64,000 nt of DNA, from positions 2,480,001 to 2,544,000 of the forward strand of contig CASHTG010000001.1 in assembly GCA_949357655.1 (NCBI GenBank). The letters run 5' to 3'. The DNA comes from Parascedosporium putredinis (lineage: Eukaryota > Ascomycota > Sordariomycetes > Microascales > Microascaceae). The notes beneath the pieces were generated by a model that searched no databases, was not told where the DNA came from, and saw only the letters and a program-made list of their open reading frames with translations. The translations under genes were made by a program, and so were the position numbers. Below are positions 61,501 through 64,000 of the stretch, piece after piece (position 1 is the stretch's first letter; every line of letters begins with the position of its first letter).

Positions 61501-64000
61501 GCCAGGCCGTCAGATTGGCAATATTATCGCTATTATCGCTATTATCGCTGGTATTCGATTTTCGGATGGAGGAATCAGCCCCATGCCGTACACCAAGGTG
61601 ACCGTTGCCCATCAAATCCGACATGATCTTTACAAGTAATTCACTGGTGGGTGGATCGGCTGCTCTCAAAGGGCATCGCAAAGTCGGTACGTCGAGGGTC
61701 CTGATTCTTCCAAGATGCCCGTTGGTATCAGCAATGGATAACATGACGTGGGATATCTGTGTGCGATGCTAAAAGCAAAAGCCTTCGACCTCAGTCGAGG
61801 CATTCCGGCCGCAGGATGAAGGGCAGAACTCGAGCTGGTTCAAAGAAGGCGTCAAACACCAGGTCCGTCGAAGCAGGTGGACCGAATTGATATCTTAAGG
61901 TTAGGTACCTATAGGTAGCGTTATCTTCGTCCTTCGTTCCTTCTTTTCGACTTCCCTCCTGCCCTCGCCAGTTTCGGTATCGCGTGCCTCCCTTCCCCCT
62001 CCATCTTGACACCCTTCCTGACACCCTTCTCCTGCTTCTCTTGCTTCTCTTGCTTCTCTTGCCTCGGTGAATTGTTTCGGTGCCCCCCAACCCAACAGTG
62101 AGCCACTAGACTAGTTAGTGATTGGATAGAGCCTCCATGTCGGACAAAAGGGCTGAAAGGGGCCTCTTTGGTAGGGCTCGAGGGGCACGATCTGCATGGC
62201 ACCTGGACCTTTCTTTTACGAACGAGCCCTGGTTTGGCATCGTCCCGACTCTCGAGTCTTCGAGATTGTTTCGTCATGCTCCATGTCCCCCAAAGGCCGG
62301 GCTATCGTAGCCAGCCAACATGTGCCGGGTCCCGTCCTTGCTTCTTTGCCCTCAAAGAGCCCCCAAAACAAATTATTTCCTGCCGCTGAGCCTGGGCGTT
62401 CCTTCTCACCCTCGTAATGCAAATCAGGGTCGTCAGCCCCCAAACTTATCAAGCCACCCAAAACCTCGAACCCGTCGATCATCCAGGCACCGAGTTTTCC
62501 CACGCTCCGTGATTCAAACAATTTCCGGGGAATCTTGAAAACAATAACCCGCCCCTTTGATCCAGGTTAGGTTTCTTTTTCCTTTTTTTCCCTAGGGGAA
62601 AAGGAGGGGGGTTCGGTTTCCCTTCGCTCCAGCCCTTGTTCGATCTACATCCTTTTCGGTCGTCTCTTCCCTCTTGGGCTCAAAGTACCCCAGGTTGACC
62701 CCTGAATGTGAAGATCTCAACACCGACTGGATTGAATTGATCTTTCATTCTCCTCCTCCGAGAAGGCCCCCTTTCGAAGCCTCCCCGATGGACCTCGCTG
62801 TTCGGATGACAGACGGCAAGCGTAACATTATAGCTTCCATCCAAATGGCCACGGTTCTCGTCCTCACAATCAACCTCTCGCATTATTTGGAGAATATAAG
62901 CATCGGACGAGTGGCGTTTCTTGGCTACCCACCCCGGTCCTTTTTCTCAGCTTGGCTTACATGGAATCGTAGCCTCCGTATTATCCTAATGGAATGTTAT
63001 TCATGCCTCCAAGTTGACGCCGGAAGCCAAGACTTCAAAGATGACATCAATGTAGACCAGACCGCCGGGTGATCCAGCCGTGGCCACATCCTTTCCAACC
63101 TAAAAAAGTATTTCCCACCACTCTTTCTAAGAACGGAAAGGGTTTCGCGCTGCTCACAGCTTATCCACGGCCCTGTCCATCCACTTGGAACGTCGTCCCT
63201 ACCGCCCCTTACCCTTTCGCCACGTGGGCTGCATCAGCCCACACATCCATCCATTGGGTTGACGAGTGTACGCACCAAGAGTATCCGCATCCGTCACCGA
63301 TGGAGAAAGGATTCATGATAGGTAGTGGAGGGCGGGAAGTGAACGCCCTTGGTCACTCAAGTCTCACAAGGTTTCTAACACTCAAGGTGGTGGAGGGCAA
63401 AGCAAAGTTGAAGCCCCCATTGATAGAGAATGTTGAGCCACTGCTTAGCCCTAGACCCCAATATCAACATCCACGCATACCCTCCTTGGTTCAAGTGGGT
63501 TCACGAGACACATCTGAACAAGTAACTAGACATATTATTCATCCCCCGATACCCAAGATTGATCCCAATTCTATCAGATTTTGGTGCCTAAGAATTAAGA
63601 AGGAGAAAAAATGAAGGTTGAGCGCAAGAAAAATACAAAGGAACCAATGGCCCGCATTCTCTCTAGATAAGAAAATGAATCCAACCATCAGCCGCGCGTT
63701 TAGGATACGAGTGAGTAGATAATAGGGAGAGTTGACGCGCGCCGGGTATAAATCTAAGAAGTAGGCGGTTACAAAACAGTAGATGCTTATACAAAGAAAA
63801 TAAAAACAGGAGAGGAGGAGCATCGGCCAGATTAGAGGCGGAAACACCAAGCGCATAAGCCAATGCTGGTTTTCGTGATGGCTGCAAAGCATACAAACGC
63901 TGCTGAGGCCCGGGCCCAGGTTCTGATGGGTGTATAAGCCCTAGGTAGGCGTTTGCCGTTCTTCTCTACCTCATTCTCTTCTTCGTACATGCTGGTATCC
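55512..64000. other. Gene-poor 8.5 kb at the right edge
   Basis: Contains the G-alpha 5' flank, GGAT/GGCT-type short repeats near 57475-57500, an ATTATCGCT triple repeat (61522-61549), a TTGCTTCTC-type repeat (about 62032-62061) and several GATCAATT-type words. Plus-strand frames at 62674-63072 and 63069-63614 are open but match no family and show no splice support. No gene can be supported. Confidence 0.45.
61522..61549 (+). repeat. 9-bp tandem repeat (ATTATCGCT)3
   Basis: Three perfect copies of a 9-bp unit in a gene-free area; each copy contains TTATCG. A second 9-bp repeat of unrelated unit (TTGCTTCTC) lies about 500 bp away at 62032-62061. Confidence 0.85.

Noticed and set aside
62674..63614. 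Two consecutive plus-strand frames (132 and 181 codons)
   Set aside because: Composition is proline- and serine-rich without any family motif, with no acceptor or donor support and no start context; could not be supported as genes.

Overview
The window is nuclear DNA of a filamentous ascomycete (Pezizomycotina). It carries a Hog1-type MAP kinase with a TGY activation loop, a GNA-3/GanB-type G-protein alpha subunit, an AreB/ASD-4-type GATA factor and the SVF1, SRF1 and AVL9 families. Genes are split by short GT-AG introns (mostly 48-110 bp), and intergenic spaces are long (1-8 kb) and rich in pyrimidine tracts and microsatellites. I could not fix the class or genus by eye.

Layout. 1-8.9 kb has no gene I can prove, only weak exon candidates. 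8.9-10.3 kb (+) is a GNAT acetyltransferase. 10.7-11.7 kb (-) is a six-exon divergent histone H4 variant. 12.7-14.1 kb (-) is SVF1. 16.4-19.0 kb (+) is the AreB-like GATA factor. 20.3-21.2 kb (-) is a mitochondrial K+/H+ exchange-related protein. 23.6-24.8 kb (+) is SRF1. 26.5-29.2 kb (+) is cullin-1. 30.6-33.2 kb (-) is AVL9. 37.0-38.8 kb (-) is HOG1, with a possible small gene just downstream at 36.3-36.6 kb. 45.5-48.9 kb (-) is glycogen phosphorylase. 54.0-55.5 kb (-) is the G-alpha subunit. About 39-43.7, 49-54 and 55.5-64 kb hold repeats and no supportable gene.

The genes are ordinary single transcription units, not an operon or cluster. Several belong to nutrient and stress signalling (HOG1, G-alpha, AreB, glycogen phosphorylase) and others to membrane and lipid traffic (AVL9, SRF1, SVF1).

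Two points stand out. First, the H4 variant keeps the histone fold but has a rebuilt N-terminal tail, a glutamine at the K16 position and a C-terminal extension. Second, seven of the ten conserved genes whose frames I could follow (cullin-1, SVF1, SRF1, AVL9, the K+/H+ protein, G-alpha and areB) are broken by single-base indels. Nearly all are one-base losses in short homopolymers, and the missing-base count restores exact multiples of three. HOG1, glycogen phosphorylase and the H4 variant are intact, and the GNAT gene also cannot be joined cleanly. This looks like unpolished assembly rather than gene decay, so any one-base frameshift here should be distrusted until checked with raw reads or RNA.
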